Shown: piece after piece, positions 24,751-35,483 of the stretch
Position numbering within the stretch: position 1 is the first letter of the stretch
Layout of the letters: each line of letters starts with the position of its first letter
Assembly: GCF_016862775.1 (NCBI RefSeq)
Contig: NZ_BONP01000009.1
Location: forward strand, 108,622 to 172,621
Direction of reading: 5' to 3'
DNA from: Cellulomonas phragmiteti
Lineage (GTDB): Bacteria > Actinomycetota > Actinomycetes > Actinomycetales > Cellulomonadaceae
Length of the DNA: 64,000 bases
Translations under genes and position numbers: made by a program
Notes under the pieces: generated by a model
Database searches by the model: none
Seen by the model: only the letters and a program-made list of their open reading frames with translations
Told to the model about the DNA's origin: nothing

Positions 24751-25743
24751 GTGCTCCGGACCGTCGCCGTCATCGCCCTGCCGCACGTGGCTGCCTTCGA
24801 GCTCGGCACCGCGTGCGAGGTCTTCGGCATCGACCGCGCCGACACCGGTGGTCCCTCGTTCGACTTCCGCGTCTGCGGCCCCGAGCCCGGCGCGGTGGTG
24901 CCGAGCAAGGGTGGCTTCTCCGTGGTGGTGGACCACGGGCTCGAGGTGACGCGCGACGCCGACCTCGTGGTCGTCCCCGCCTACGGCATGCCCGCCGCCC
25001 CCGTCCCCGAGCCGGTGCTGGACGCGCTGCGTACCGCCCACGCCCGCGGGGCGTGGGTCCTGTCGATCTGCAGCGGCGCCTTCGCCCTCGGGGAGGCCGG
25101 CCTGCTCGACGGGCGGCGCTGCACCACGCACTGGCTGCACGCCGCCGCGCTCGCGGCGCGGTTCCCCACCGCGTCCGTCGACCCGGACGTCCTGTTCGTC
25201 GAGGACGACCGCGTCATCACGGGCGCGGGAACTGCGGCCGGGATCGACGCCTGCCTGCACCTCGTGCGCCGTGAGCTCGGTGCGGCGGCCGCGACCAGCG
25301 TCGCCCGCCGCATGGTCGTCCCGCCGCAGCGCGACGGCGGCCAGGCGCAGTACGTCGACACCCCGCTGCCGCCCGTGGCGGACACGCTCGCGCCGCTGCT
25401 CGCCTGGATGCTCGAGCACCTGGACGCGGACCTCGACGTCCCGACCCTCGCCGCCCGTGCGCTGATGTCGGAGCGCACGTTCGCCCGCAGGTTCCGTGCG
25501 GAGACGGGCGCGACGCCGGCCGCCTGGCTCGCCCGGCAGCGTGTCGCGCGCGCCCAGGAGCTGCTCGAGCGCACCGACGCCCCCGTCGACGAGGTCGCCC
25601 GGCGCAGCGGCTTCAGCTCCGGCGCGCTGCTGCGGCACCACTTCGCGCGGACGCTGGGGACCACGCCGCTGGCCTACCGGCGGCGCTTCACCTGCACGTC
25701 GGACGCGCCGACGCACGACGCTCCGGCGGGTGTGCCGGGCTGA
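24751..25743 (+). CDS. GlxA-type AraC-family regulator with DJ-1/PfpI domain
   Basis: A 330-residue transcription regulator. The N-terminal class-I-glutamine-amidotransferase-like (DJ-1/PfpI) domain includes VVVPAYGMP and the nucleophile-elbow region VLSICSGAFALGEAGLLDG with a cysteine. The C-terminal AraC domain has two helix-turn-helices, seen in MSERTFARRFRAETGATPAA and VARRSGFSSGALLRHHFART. The ligand is unknown. The start is uncertain: GTG 24751 begins just before the homology (LRTVAVIALPHVAAFELG); an in-frame ATG at 24703 would add 16 residues. Confidence 0.87.
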   Translation: MLRTVAVIALPHVAAFELGTACEVFGIDRADTGGPSFDFRVCGPEPGAVVPSKGGFSVVVDHGLEVTRDADLVVVPAYGMPAAPVPEPVLDALRTAHARGAWVLSICSGAFALGEAGLLDGRRCTTHWLHAAALAARFPTASVDPDVLFVEDDRVITGAGTAAGIDACLHLVRRELGAAAATSVARRMVVPPQRDGGQAQYVDTPLPPVADTLAPLLAWMLEHLDADLDVPTLAARALMSERTFARRFRAETGATPAAWLARQRVARAQELLERTDAPVDEVARRSGFSSGALLRHHFARTLGTTPLAYRRRFTCTSDAPTHDAPAGVPG

Positions 25744-25786
25744 CGACCGCGACCGGGTCGCCCCGCACGACCGGGTCGCCGCGCAG

Positions 25787-25833
25787 GACGGGGCCGGGCC
25801 GTCCGCGTCGCCGCGGACCGGTCCGACCCCGTC
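25787..25833. terminator. Bidirectional terminator between the GlxA-type gene and kgd
   Basis: A long GC-rich hairpin. The inner stem is GTCCGCG (25801-25807) with CGCGGAC (25812-25818); an outer stem of about 13 pairs joins 25787-25800 to 25820-25833 with one bulge and one mismatch. It lies between two convergent stops. Confidence 0.6.
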
Positions 25834-25842
25834 GGTGCGACC

Positions 25843-28800
25843 TCAGCGCGCGAACGCGCCGTCGATCAGCGCCTTCTGCTCGGCGGCGTGCTTCTTGGCG
25901 GACCCGGCCGCCGGCGACGCGGACTCGGGCCGCGAGACGACCTGCAGCTCGCGGCCGACGATCTCCGGCAGGTGCGTCGACACGAACGTCCACGGACCCT
26001 GGTTGCGCGGCTCGTCCTGCACCCAGACCAGCTCGGCGTCACCGTAGGGCGCCAGCGCGGCGGCGATCGCGTCGCGGTCGAGCGGGTAGAGCTGCTCGAA
26101 CCGCACGATCGCCGTCTGCTGGTCGCCGGAGGACACGCGGTGGGCGAGGAGGTCCCAGTAGACCTTGCCGGAGCACAGCAGCACCCGCGTCACCTGGTCG
26201 GCCTTCGCCGCCGCGAGGTCGTCCCCGACCACGGGACGGAACGTGCCGGACGTGAAGTCCTGCACGTCGGACGTCGCCGCCTTCAGGCGCAGCATCGACT
26301 TGGGCGTGAAGACCACCAGCGGGCGGCGCGGGCGCTCGTACGCCTGGCGGCGCAGCAGGTGGAAGTGCGAGGCCGGGGTGGACGGCTGCGCGATCGTCAT
26401 GTTGTCCTCGGCGGCCAGCTGCAGGAACCGCTCGATCCGCGCGGAGGAGTGGTCCGGCCCCTGGCCCTCGTAGCCGTGCGGCAGCAGCAGGACGACCGAC
26501 GAGCGCTGCGCCCACTTCTGCTGGGCGGAGGAGATGAACTCGTCGATGACCGTCTGGGCGCCGTTGACGAAGTCGCCGAACTGCGCCTCCCACAGCACGA
26601 GGGCGTCGGGACGCTCCACCGAGTAGCCGTACTCGAAGCCGAGGGCCGCGTACTCCGAGAGCGAGGAGTCGTAGACCCAGAACTTGGCCTGGTCCGCCGA
26701 CAGGTACAGCAGCGGCGTCCACTCGGCGCCCGTCTCGCGGTCGTGCAGCACCGCGTGCCGCTGCACGAACGTGCCGCGCCGCGAGTCCTGACCCGCGAGC
26801 CGCACCGGGGTGCCCTCGATCAGCAGCGAGCCGAACGCGAGGATCTCGCCGTAGCCCCAGTCGATGCCGCCGTCGCGGCTCATGTGCTCGCGCTTGCTCA
26901 GCAGCTGCGCCAGCTTGGGGTGGACCGTGAAGCCCTCGGGCGGGCTGACGTGCGCCTGGCCGATGCGGTGCAGGATCGACGCCGGGACGGCCGTCTTCCA
27001 GCCGACCATGACGCCGGCGTCCTCCTGCTGCGACTCCGGACGCTCGAGGCCGGCGACCGTCTCGACGTCCGCCGGCGGCGGCGTCCAGCCGTCCTCGCGC
27101 GTCTCGGTGAACACGCGCTCGAGCTGCGACTGGTAGTCGCGCAGGGCCTGCTCGGCCTCCTCGATCGTGATGTCCCCGCGGGCCACGAGGGTCTCGGTGT
27201 AGATCTTGCGCACCGAGCGCTTGGCCTCGATGAGGTTGTACATCAGCGGCTGGGTCATCGAGGGGTCGTCGCCCTCGTTGTGACCGCGGCGGCGGTAGCA
27301 GACCATGTCGATGATGACGTCGCGGTCGAACTGCTCGCGGTACTCGAAGGCGAGCTCGGCGACGCGCACCACGGCCTCGGGGTCGTCCCCGTTGACGTGG
27401 AAGATCGGCACCTGCAGGCCCTTGGCCACGTCCGTCGCGTACTGCGACGACCGCGACGAGGACGGCCCCGTGGTGAACCCGACCTGGTTGTTGACGATCA
27501 CGTGGATCGTGCCGCCGGTGCGGTACCCGCGCAGCTGCGCGAGGTTGAGCGTCTCGAACACGACGCCCTGGCCGGCGAAGGCCGCGTCGCCGTGGATGAG
27601 GATCGGCAGCACGGAGAACCCGTCGCCACCGAGGTCGATGCGGTCCTGCTTGGCCCGCACGATGCCCTCGAGCACCGGGTCGACCGCCTCCAGGTGCGAC
27701 GGGTTCGCCGCGAGGTAGACGTCGGTCGTGGCACCCGACTCCGCGGTGAAGACGCCCTCGGTGCCCAGGTGGTACTTCACGTCGCCCGAGCCCTGGACCG
27801 ACTTCGGGTCCTGGTTGCCCTCGAACTCGCTGAAGATCTGCCCGTAGGACTTGCCGGCGATGTTCGCCAGCACGTTGAGCCGCCCGCGGTGCGCCATGCC
27901 GATGCCGACCTCGTCCAGGCCGCCGTTGGCCGCGCGCGACAGGATCGCGTCGAGGAGCGCGATGAGCGACTCGCCGCCCTCGAGCGAGAACCGCTTCTGG
28001 CCCACGAACTTGGTCTGCAGGAACGTCTCGAACGCCTCCGCGGCGTTGAGCCGGCGCAGGATCCGCAGCTGGTCCTCGCGCGGCGTGCGCGCGTAGCCGG
28101 ACTCGAGACGCTCCTGGAGCCAGCGGCGCTGGCGCGGGTCCTGCAGGTGCATGTACTCGGCGCCGACGGTCCGGCAGTACGAGTCGCGCAGCAGGCCGAG
28201 CACCTCGCGCAGCGTGGCCCGCGTCCGGCCGGTGAACCCGCCGGTCGGGAACGTGCGGTCCAGGTCCCACAGCGTCAGGCCGTGGTTCTGGACGTCGAGG
28301 TCCGGGTGCTTGCGCTGGCGGTAGGCGAGCGGGTCGGTGTCCGCCATGAGGTGCCCGCGCGAGCGGTACGCGTGGATGAGCTCGGCGATCCGGGCCGGCT
28401 TGATCGCCTCGGCGTCGGGGTCGTGGTTCGCGTCCCGCACCCAGCGCACCGGCTCGTACGGCACGCGCAGGGCCGCGAAGACGCGGTCGTAGAAGCCGTC
28501 CTCACCGAGCAGCTTGCGCGACAGGATCCGCAGGAAGTCGCCCGACTGGGCGCCCTGGATGATCCGGTGGTCGTACGTCGAGGTGATCGTCAGGACCTTC
28601 GAGACGCCCATCCGGTTGAGCTGCTCGTCCGACGTCCCGGCGAACTCGGCCGGGTAGTCCATGGCGCCGACGCCGACGATCGTGCCCTGCCCCTGCATGA
28701 GGCGGGGGACGGAGTGCACGGTCCCGATGGTGCCGGGGTTGGTCAGCGAGATCGTCGTGCCGGCGAAGTCGTCGACGGTCAGCTTGTTGTTGCGCGCGCG

Positions 28801-29622
28801 CCGTACGACGTCCTCGTACGCGGTCCAGAACTGCGCGAAGTCGAGCGTCTCGGCCTTCTTGATCGACGGCACCAGCAGCTGGCGCGTGCCGTCCGGCTTC
28901 GCCAGGTCGATCGCCAGCCCGAGGTTGACGTGGGCCGGTGCGAGCACGCCCGGCTTGCCGTCGACGAGGGTGTACGACGAGTTCATCGCCGGCATCTCGC
29001 TCACGGCCTCGACCAGGGCGAACCCGATGAGGTGGGTGAACGACACCTTGCCGCCGCGACCGCGGGACAGGTGGTTGTTGATGACGATGCGGTTGTCGAC
29101 CATGAGCTTGGCCGGCACGGCGCGCACCGACGTCGCCGTCGGCACCTCGAGCGAGGCCTCCATGTTCGTCACGACCCGGGCCGCGGGGCCGCGCAGCTTC
29201 TGCACGTCGTCGACGGCCGGCATGTCGGGCGACCCGGCGCGCCGGGTCGCCACCTCGGCGTACGGCGCGGTGGCGGGCTGGGCGGTCGCCACGGGGGAGG
29301 GCGGCACCTCCTGCGGGGCCGTCGGCGGGGCACCGGCGGGTGGGGCCGCCGGAGCCGGCGCCCCGCCCGCGGGTGCCGGCGCCGCCGGCGCGGGGCCGGC
29401 GGGCGCGGCAGCCGGGGGAGCGTCACCCGGAGGGGCGGCCGCGCCGGCGTCGCCGTTGCTCGCAGCACCCGTCGTCTCGGGCTTGTAGCCCTCGAAGAAG
29501 TCCCACCACGCGGGGTCCACCGCGTGACGGTCCTTCTGGTACTGCTCGTACAGCTCGTCGACCAGCCACTCGTTCGCGCCGAAGTCGGCACGGGTGGAGT
29601 CTGACTGCGCGTTCTGCGTCAC
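25843..29622 (-). CDS. kgd: Multifunctional 2-oxoglutarate decarboxylase/dehydrogenase (E2-E1 fusion)
   Basis: TCA-cycle enzyme of 1259 residues combining succinyltransferase and thiamine-dependent 2-oxoglutarate decarboxylase activity, as in mycobacterial KGD and corynebacterial OdhA. A short N-terminal segment ([18 protein letters not shown]) is followed by an Ala-Pro-Gly linker (residues about 50-130), the E2 catalytic domain with [15 protein letters not shown] (no lipoyl domain), and the E1 domain with [20 protein letters not shown] and the C-terminal [22 protein letters not shown] 29622 is chosen by matching the conserved N-terminus; an upstream ATG at 29667 is possible. A TGTTG/CAACA dyad lies just before the start region. 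Confidence 0.95.
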   Translation of the reverse strand: MTQNAQSDSTRADFGANEWLVDELYEQYQKDRHAVDPAWWDFFEGYKPETTGAASNGDAGAAAPPGDAPPAAAPAGPAPAAPAPAGGAPAPAAPPAGAPPTAPQEVPPSPVATAQPATAPYAEVATRRAGSPDMPAVDDVQKLRGPAARVVTNMEASLEVPTATSVRAVPAKLMVDNRIVINNHLSRGRGGKVSFTHLIGFALVEAVSEMPAMNSSYTLVDGKPGVLAPAHVNLGLAIDLAKPDGTRQLLVPSIKKAETLDFAQFWTAYEDVVRRARNNKLTVDDFAGTTISLTNPGTIGTVHSVPRLMQGQGTIVGVGAMDYPAEFAGTSDEQLNRMGVSKVLTITSTYDHRIIQGAQSGDFLRILSRKLLGEDGFYDRVFAALRVPYEPVRWVRDANHDPDAEAIKPARIAELIHAYRSRGHLMADTDPLAYRQRKHPDLDVQNHGLTLWDLDRTFPTGGFTGRTRATLREVLGLLRDSYCRTVGAEYMHLQDPRQRRWLQERLESGYARTPREDQLRILRRLNAAEAFETFLQTKFVGQKRFSLEGGESLIALLDAILSRAANGGLDEVGIGMAHRGRLNVLANIAGKSYGQIFSEFEGNQDPKSVQGSGDVKYHLGTEGVFTAESGATTDVYLAANPSHLEAVDPVLEGIVRAKQDRIDLGGDGFSVLPILIHGDAAFAGQGVVFETLNLAQLRGYRTGGTIHVIVNNQVGFTTGPSSSRSSQYATDVAKGLQVPIFHVNGDDPEAVVRVAELAFEYREQFDRDVIIDMVCYRRRGHNEGDDPSMTQPLMYNLIEAKRSVRKIYTETLVARGDITIEEAEQALRDYQSQLERVFTETREDGWTPPPADVETVAGLERPESQQEDAGVMVGWKTAVPASILHRIGQAHVSPPEGFTVHPKLAQLLSKREHMSRDGGIDWGYGEILAFGSLLIEGTPVRLAGQDSRRGTFVQRHAVLHDRETGAEWTPLLYLSADQAKFWVYDSSLSEYAALGFEYGYSVERPDALVLWEAQFGDFVNGAQTVIDEFISSAQQKWAQRSSVVLLLPHGYEGQGPDHSSARIERFLQLAAEDNMTIAQPSTPASHFHLLRRQAYERPRRPLVVFTPKSMLRLKAATSDVQDFTSGTFRPVVGDDLAAAKADQVTRVLLCSGKVYWDLLAHRVSSGDQQTAIVRFEQLYPLDRDAIAAALAPYGDAELVWVQDEPRNQGPWTFVSTHLPEIVGRELQVVSRPESASPAAGSAKKHAAEQKALIDGAFAR

Positions 29623-29858
29623 GCTGGGATCGCCCACTTCCGGTGCGCGGTGCACGGCCCGCGCCATCGCCAGTTTGTTGATGACAACACTACGTGGTCG
29701 GCGGGGTCGCAGGGCCCTTGCGGTCGGCCGTCGGCCGTGATCTGCGCAGCGTCTTCACCCCGTCACCGACCCGGGGTCAACGACCCCTCAAGGCCTCCTG
29801 CGCCGGGGCTCAAGGCCGGGTCGGGCGCACCCCCGGAGCCCGGACCCCGCCGGCCGCG

Positions 29859-30973
29859 TCACCGACGACCGGACCTGACGCGCGGGCCGGGGACGGCCGC
29901 GCGAGACGCGGGCAGCCGCACCCGCATCGTGCAGCCGGGCGAGGCGTCGGCCACGACCACCGACCCGCCGTGCAGCTCCACCGCCCAGCGGACGATCGCC
30001 AGCCCGAGCCCCGTCCCCCCCGTCGACCCCTGGCCGGTCAGGGCGGGGGTGTTGCCGCGGACGAAGCGCTCGAAGACGTGCGCACGCTGGTCCTGCGCGA
30101 TGCCCGGGCCGTGGTCCACGACGTCGATCAGCACCTCCGAGCCGTCGGTGCGTGCCAGGACGCGCACCTCGTCGTCCGGGGGCGAGTGCCGTGCGGCGTT
30201 CTGCAGGAGGTTCGCGACCACCTGGTGCAGCCGCTCCGGGTCGGCGGGCACCGTCAGGTCGGCGGGCTCGACGTCGACCGGGAAGCGCAGCCGCTTGTCC
30301 GCCCCGACCAGGGACGCCTCGTCGGCGGCCTGCCGCAGGAGGTCGCCGAGGTGGACGTCCTCCACACGCAGGGCCATCGCACCGGCCTCGACCCGGGACA
30401 GGTCGAGCAGCGACGACACGAGGCGCGAGAGCCGCTCCGTCTGGGCGAGCGCGACCGCCAGGGTGGCCGGGTCCGGCTCGCTGACGCCGTCGACCATGTT
30501 CTCGAGCTGGGCCTGCAGGGCGGTGACCGGGGTGCGCAGCTCGTGCGACACGTTCGCCACGAGCTCACGGCGGAAGGTGTCGAGCTGCTCGAGGTCGTCC
30601 GCCATGGTGTTGAACGCCTCCGCGAGCTGACCGACCTCGTCCCGGCTCGTCGAGCGCACGCGCCGGCTGTAGTCCCCGCCTGCCATCGCCCGGGCAGCCT
30701 CCGTCATCTCCCGCAGCGGCGAGGTCATGCCGCGGGCGAGCACCTGGGTGACGACGAGGGACAGCGCGATCGCCAGCGGCAGCGTGCGGCTGGGCCCGAG
30801 CGCCTGGCCGTAGCCGACCCAGATGACGAACGCGGCGAGCGTGACCGTCGCGGCGACCAGCACGCCGAGCTTCATCTTGATGCTGCGCAGCGGGTCCAGC
30901 GGCCGCACGTCCGGCAGCCGCCAGCGCTCGGCGTCCCCCCGGGCGTGCCGGGCGGGCGGTTCCGGGGAGGCCG

Positions 30974-30977
<4 letters not shown>
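29859..30977 (-). CDS. Two-component sensor histidine kinase
   Basis: A 372-residue membrane kinase with two hydrophobic segments near residues 37-55 and 65-80 and almost no extracytoplasmic loop, a HAMP domain (MTSPLREMTEAARAMAGGDY), the HisKA H-box NVSHELRTPV, and an ATPase domain with N-box VVANLLQNAARHS, G1 DHGPGIAQD and G2 GGTGLGLAIV. The short sensor region suggests it senses an intramembrane or partner-relayed signal. GTG 30977 overlaps the response-regulator stop (GTGA). Confidence 0.92.
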
Positions 30978-31726
<749 letters not shown>

Positions 31727-31810
31727 GGGGCCAGCGTGGCACACGGACCCGTGACCGGGCCCGGCGGCCGCTCGGCACGCCGGGGCGGCTGTCCGTAGGA
31801 TGTCGCCACC

Positions 31811-31990
31811 ATGAGCAGCTCAAGTCGCTGCCGGCATCGCGTCCCGCCCCGTCACCGCCGCCCTCGCGCGAGCGACGACGCGGGCCCCGTCCCCGTCGGA
31901 CGCGAGCACGCCGGCCCCCCCTCCTCGTCCCCCGCCGCTGCGTCGTGCCCCCCGAGCGCCCGGACCCGCGTCGCGGTGGCACCGTGCTGA
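31811..31990 (+). CDS. Possible upstream ORF before the CNNM/CorC operon
   Basis: A 59-codon ORF (MSSSSRCRHRVPPRHRRPR at its start) rich in Pro and Arg. Its first codons include TCA and AGT, unusual serine codons here. A -10 box TAGGAT (31796-31801) lies nine bases before ATG 31811, which would make it the first cistron of the transcript. It ends in TGA 31988-31990, overlapping the GTG start of the CNNM-like gene in another frame. It may be a translational-control leader or chance reading in GC-rich DNA. Confidence 0.35.
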   Translation: MSSSSRCRHRVPPRHRRPRASDDAGPVPVGREHAGPPSSSPAAASCPPSARTRVAVAPC

Positions 31991-33303
31991 GCGACTGGCT
32001 GCTCGTCGGCCTCGGCGTGCTGCTCACCGCCGGGACCGCGGTCTTCGTCGCCGCGGAGTTCTCCCTCGTCACGCTCGACCCCGGCCTCGTCGAGCGCCGC
32101 GCCGATGCGCAGGACACCCGCGGGCGCGCGGTGCTGAGCGCCCTGCGCCGCCTGTCGACCCAGCTGTCCGGGGCGCAGGTCGGGATCACCGTCACCACCG
32201 TGCTGCTCGGGTACACCACGCAGCCCGCCGTCGTGCGCCTGCTGGGCGCGCCGCTCGAGGGTGCGGGCGCGCGCGGCACCCTGGCCGGGGTGATCGCCGT
32301 CGTGCTGGCGCTCGTCCTGGTCAACGGCTTCTCCATGCTGTTCGGGGAGCTCGTGCCCAAGAACTTCGCGATCGCGCGCCCCTTGGGGACCGCGCGGGTC
32401 GTCTCGCCCCTGCAGGTCGGGTTCACGACGGCGCTGCGGCCCGTGATCGCCGTGACCAACGGCACCGCCAACGCCCTGCTGCGTCGCGTCGGCGTCGAGC
32501 CGCGCGAGGAGCTGTCGGGCGCGCGGTCGCCGGCCGAGCTCGCGTCCCTGGTGCGCCGCTCCGCCGCGCAGGGCACGCTCGACCAGGCCACGGCGACGCT
32601 GCTGACCAACTCGATCGACTTCACCACCCTGACGGCCGTCGACGTCATGACGGACCGCACCCGGCTGGTCGTCGTGCGTCGGGACGACTCCGCGGCCGAC
32701 GTCATGACCCTGGCCCGCCAGACCGGGCACTCCCGGTTCCCGGTCATCGGGGACTCCGTGGACGACGTCGTCGGGCTCGTCCACCTGCGCAAGGCCATGG
32801 CCGTGCCGCACGACCGGCGCGGCGAGGTCCCCGCGGCGGCGCTGATGGTGACGGCCCCGCGCGTGCCCGAGACCGTGCACCTGGGCCCCCTCCTCGTCGA
32901 CCTGCGCGCGCAGGGCCTGCAGATGGCCGTCGTCGTCGACGAGTACGGCGGCACCGCCGGCGCCGTCACGCTCGAGGACGTCGTCGAGGAGCTGGTCGGC
33001 GAGGTGGCCGACGAGCACGACCGCACGCGCGGGCCGCTCGCCCGGCGGGCCGACGGCTCGTGGGTGCTGCCCGGCGTGACCCGGCCCGACGAGCTGCGCG
33101 AGGCGACGGCGCTGCGCGTGCCGGACGACGGCCCGTGGGAGACCGTCGGCGGGCTGCTCATGGCGCGCCTCGGGCGGGTCCCGGTCGAGGGTGACGAGGT
33201 CGTCGAGGGCCGGGTCCGGCTGCGGGTCGAGCGCATGGACGGGCGTCGCGTCGAGCGGGTGCTCGTCAGCGAGGTCCCCGCCGACGACGGGGGTGAGGCG
33301 TGA
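31984..33303 (+). CDS. CNNM/CorC-like transporter (DUF21, CBS pair, CorC_HlyC)
   Basis: A 439-residue hemolysin-C-like protein, a family now linked to Mg2+ or other cation efflux. The DUF21 membrane domain has about four helices with GVLLTAGTAVFVAAEFSLV and the conserved FGELVPKNFAIARP; two CBS motifs follow (DVMTDRTRLVVVRRDD, DDVVGLVHLRKA), then the CorC_HlyC domain (VVVDEYGGTAGAVTLEDVVE). GTG 31984 is chosen because the DUF21 domain begins immediately. It is coupled by one base to a shorter paralogue. Confidence 0.88.
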   Translation: MLSDWLLVGLGVLLTAGTAVFVAAEFSLVTLDPGLVERRADAQDTRGRAVLSALRRLSTQLSGAQVGITVTTVLLGYTTQPAVVRLLGAPLEGAGARGTLAGVIAVVLALVLVNGFSMLFGELVPKNFAIARPLGTARVVSPLQVGFTTALRPVIAVTNGTANALLRRVGVEPREELSGARSPAELASLVRRSAAQGTLDQATATLLTNSIDFTTLTAVDVMTDRTRLVVVRRDDSAADVMTLARQTGHSRFPVIGDSVDDVVGLVHLRKAMAVPHDRRGEVPAAALMVTAPRVPETVHLGPLLVDLRAQGLQMAVVVDEYGGTAGAVTLEDVVEELVGEVADEHDRTRGPLARRADGSWVLPGVTRPDELREATALRVPDDGPWETVGGLLMARLGRVPVEGDEVVEGRVRLRVERMDGRRVERVLVSEVPADDGGEA

Positions 33304-34346
33304 TGGACAGCACCCTCGCCCTGGTCCTCGCGGTGGTGCTGCTCGCCGCCAACGCGTTCTTCGTCGGCGCCGAGTTCGCGCTCATGTCCGCCCGCCGCTC
33401 GGCGATGGAGCCGCTCGCGGAGGCGGGCGACCGCCGCGCGATCACCGTGCTGTGGGCGATGGAGCACGTCTCGCTCATGCTCGCGGCTGCGCAGCTCGGC
33501 ATCACGGTGTGCTCGACGAGCCTCGGCCTGGTCGCCGAGCCGGCGATCGCCCACCTCATCGAGGCGCCGCTGCACGCCCTGGGCGTCCCGGCGGCGCTCA
33601 CGCACCCCATCGCGTTCGTCGTCGCGCTGCTCGTCGTCGTCTACCTGCACGTGGTGCTGGGCGAGATGGTGCCCAAGAACCTCGCCGTGTCCGGCCCGGA
33701 CCGTGCGGTGCTGCTGTTCGGCCCGCCGCTGGTCTGGGTGGCGCGCCTCGTGCGGCCCGTCATCGTCGCGCTCAACTGGCTCGCCAACCACGTCCTGCGG
33801 GCGTTCCGCGTCGAGCCGCAGGACGAGGTCGCGTCCGCGTTCACGGCGCAGGAGGTCCAGTCGATCGTCGAGCGGTCGCAGGCCGAGGGCCTGCTGGCCG
33901 ACGAGCAGGGTCTGCTCGCGGGGGCGATCGAGTTCTCCGACCGGACGGCCGCGGAGGTCATGGTGCCGGTGGACGACCTCGTGACGGTCGACGCCACCAG
34001 CACCCCCGACGGGATCGAGCACCTGGTGGCCCGCACGGGGTTCAGCCGGTTCGTCGTCGTCGACCCGCAGGGCCGCCCGACGGGCTACCTGCACATCAAG
34101 GACGTGCTCTACGCCGACGAGGCGTCCCGCACGGTGCCCGTGCCGTCGTGGCGCGTGCGCTCGCTCGCGGTGGTGGCGCCGCAGGACGAGGTGGAGACCG
34201 CGCTCGCGGCCATGCAGAGGTCCGGGTCGCACCTGGCGCGGGTCGACGACGACGGTCGCACCATCGGGGTGGTCTTCCTCGAGGACATCCTGGAGGAGCT
34301 GGTCGGCGAGGTCCGCGACGCGATGCAGCGGGGTCAGCTGCGGTGA
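33303..34346 (+). CDS. CNNM/CorC-like transporter, short paralogue
   Basis: A 347-residue paralogue of the preceding protein with DUF21 helices (LAVVLLAANAFFVGAEFALM, LGEMVPKNLAVSGPDRAV) and a CBS pair (DRTAAEVMVPVDDLVTVD, PTGYLHIKDVLYAD, GVVFLEDILEELVGE). It ends straight after the CBS pair and lacks CorC_HlyC. The paired long and short copies suggest a heteromeric transporter. ATG 33303 shares one base with the upstream stop; GTG 33300 is an alternative. Confidence 0.87.
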   Translation: MDSTLALVLAVVLLAANAFFVGAEFALMSARRSAMEPLAEAGDRRAITVLWAMEHVSLMLAAAQLGITVCSTSLGLVAEPAIAHLIEAPLHALGVPAALTHPIAFVVALLVVVYLHVVLGEMVPKNLAVSGPDRAVLLFGPPLVWVARLVRPVIVALNWLANHVLRAFRVEPQDEVASAFTAQEVQSIVERSQAEGLLADEQGLLAGAIEFSDRTAAEVMVPVDDLVTVDATSTPDGIEHLVARTGFSRFVVVDPQGRPTGYLHIKDVLYADEASRTVPVPSWRVRSLAVVAPQDEVETALAAMQRSGSHLARVDDDGRTIGVVFLEDILEELVGEVRDAMQRGQLR

Positions 34347-34489
34347 CCGTCGCCGAGGTGCAGGGCGCACCCAGACGCTCGTCGTGGCTCCGTGGTTGTG
34401 GTCCGGAGTGTGGAGGAGGCGTGAACACGCGGCGTGTCCCGCGGCGTGTCGGGCGAAGCGTCCAGATCGCTACCGGTCTGTGACGTGAT

Positions 34490-34506
34490 CGGGTCTTGGA
34501 GACCCG
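34490..34506. promoter_or_regulatory. 17-base perfect dyad upstream of the VanY-like gene
   Basis: CGGGTCT-TGG-AGACCCG, seven-base arms around three bases. It lies just upstream of a -10-like TATGGT (34519-34524), where an operator or a -35 region would be. It could also end transcription from the upstream operon. Confidence 0.4.
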
Positions 34507-34534
34507 CCCGGGTGCCGTTATGGTTTCGTGACCG

Positions 34535-34551
34535 CATCGGGGGGACCGATG
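34535..34551 (+). promoter_or_regulatory. Hairpin near the 5' end of the VanY-like mRNA
   Basis: CATCGG-GGGGA-CCGATG, a six-base-pair stem directly downstream of the predicted transcription start (near 34530) and 29 bases before the chosen GTG. It could influence stability or translation. Confidence 0.3.
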
Positions 34552-34580
34552 ACGAGCGGGTCGAGTGGAGCGGAGGTGTC

Positions 34581-35441
34581 GTGGGATCCCACCGAGCGGA
34601 GCCGACGACACGCGCGCGCCGGGCCCGGCCGTCGAGGCCTGCCCCCGACGCCGCCCCCGTGCCCGTCGCCCACACCCGGGTCGCACGCGGCCTCGTCACG
34701 CCGGACGCCGTGGAGCCCGCCCCGCGCCGCCGGTCCACCACGGTGCTCGGCCGCGCCGGGGTGCTGGCCGCTCTCGTCTCCGTGACGGTCGTCGTCCCCG
34801 TGTCGCAGGGCGTCGCGGACGGTGAGATCCACGTCGGCCCCGTCACCGCCGACCCGAACCTGCCGTCGACGGTCGCCGCACTGACGCAGCTGCCGCTGTC
34901 CGACCTGCCGCCCACGCCGCTGGTGCCCGCCGACGGCACGTCGCGGGTGCGCGCCCTGGCGGACGTCTCGCGCGACGCCGAGCGGTCGGCGCTGCCCGGG
35001 TGCGACGGCTCCGTGCGTGCCGCCGGCGAGAACGGCCTGCTGGCCACCAAGGACCTGTGCACGCTGTGGGACGGGCGCACGCAGATGCGCGCCGACGCCG
35101 CCGTCGCGCTCGCCGAGCTCAACGAGGCGCACGTCGCGCGGTTCGGCACCGACCTGTGCCTGAGCTCGGGCTACCGCACGCTGGCGCAGCAGAAGGCGGT
35201 CAAGGCGCAGAAGGGCGGCCTCGCCGCCACGCCGGGCAAGAGCAACCACGGCTGGGGCCTGGCGATGGACTTCTGCTCCATCCAGACGTCGGGCGCCCGC
35301 TGGACCTGGCTCAACGACAACGGCCCCACCTTCGGGTGGGAGCAGCCGAACTGGGCCGTCCGCGGCGGCTCCGGGCCGTACGAGCCGTGGCACTGGGAGT
35401 ACACCAAGGGCGTCAAGGCCGACGGCGAGTACTACGGCTGA
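34581..35441 (+). CDS. VanY-like D-alanyl-D-alanine carboxypeptidase (peptidase M15B)
   Basis: A 286-residue membrane-anchored or secreted wall enzyme. A basic N-terminus is followed by one hydrophobic segment (TTVLGRAGVLAALVSVTVVV, about residues 53-72). The catalytic domain holds LCLSSGYRTLAQQKAV, the zinc motif SNHGWGLAMDF (H-x6-D) and the C-terminal EPWHWEY with the third ligand histidine and nearby catalytic glutamate. It would trim D-Ala from peptidoglycan stems. GTG 34581 is preceded by GGAGCGGAGG. No vancomycin-resistance genes are nearby, so this is a housekeeping enzyme. Confidence 0.86.
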   Translation: MGSHRAEPTTRARRARPSRPAPDAAPVPVAHTRVARGLVTPDAVEPAPRRRSTTVLGRAGVLAALVSVTVVVPVSQGVADGEIHVGPVTADPNLPSTVAALTQLPLSDLPPTPLVPADGTSRVRALADVSRDAERSALPGCDGSVRAAGENGLLATKDLCTLWDGRTQMRADAAVALAELNEAHVARFGTDLCLSSGYRTLAQQKAVKAQKGGLAATPGKSNHGWGLAMDFCSIQTSGARWTWLNDNGPTFGWEQPNWAVRGGSGPYEPWHWEYTKGVKADGEYYG

Positions 35442-35444
35442 CGC

Positions 35445-35476
35445 ACCGGCGGGCCCGCCGCAGCGGACCCGCCGGT
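35445..35476. terminator. Bidirectional terminator after the VanY-like gene
   Basis: ACCGGCGGG (35445-35453) pairs perfectly with CCCGCCGGT (35468-35476). It starts three bases after the stop and lies before the convergent epimerase stop. Confidence 0.6.
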
Positions 35477-35483
35477 CGCGGAG

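Noticed and set aside
34490..34580. ydaO-type cyclic-di-AMP riboswitch before the VanY-like gene
   Set aside because: The gene type fits, but the leader is too short and the consensus core is missing; only two simple hairpins are seen.
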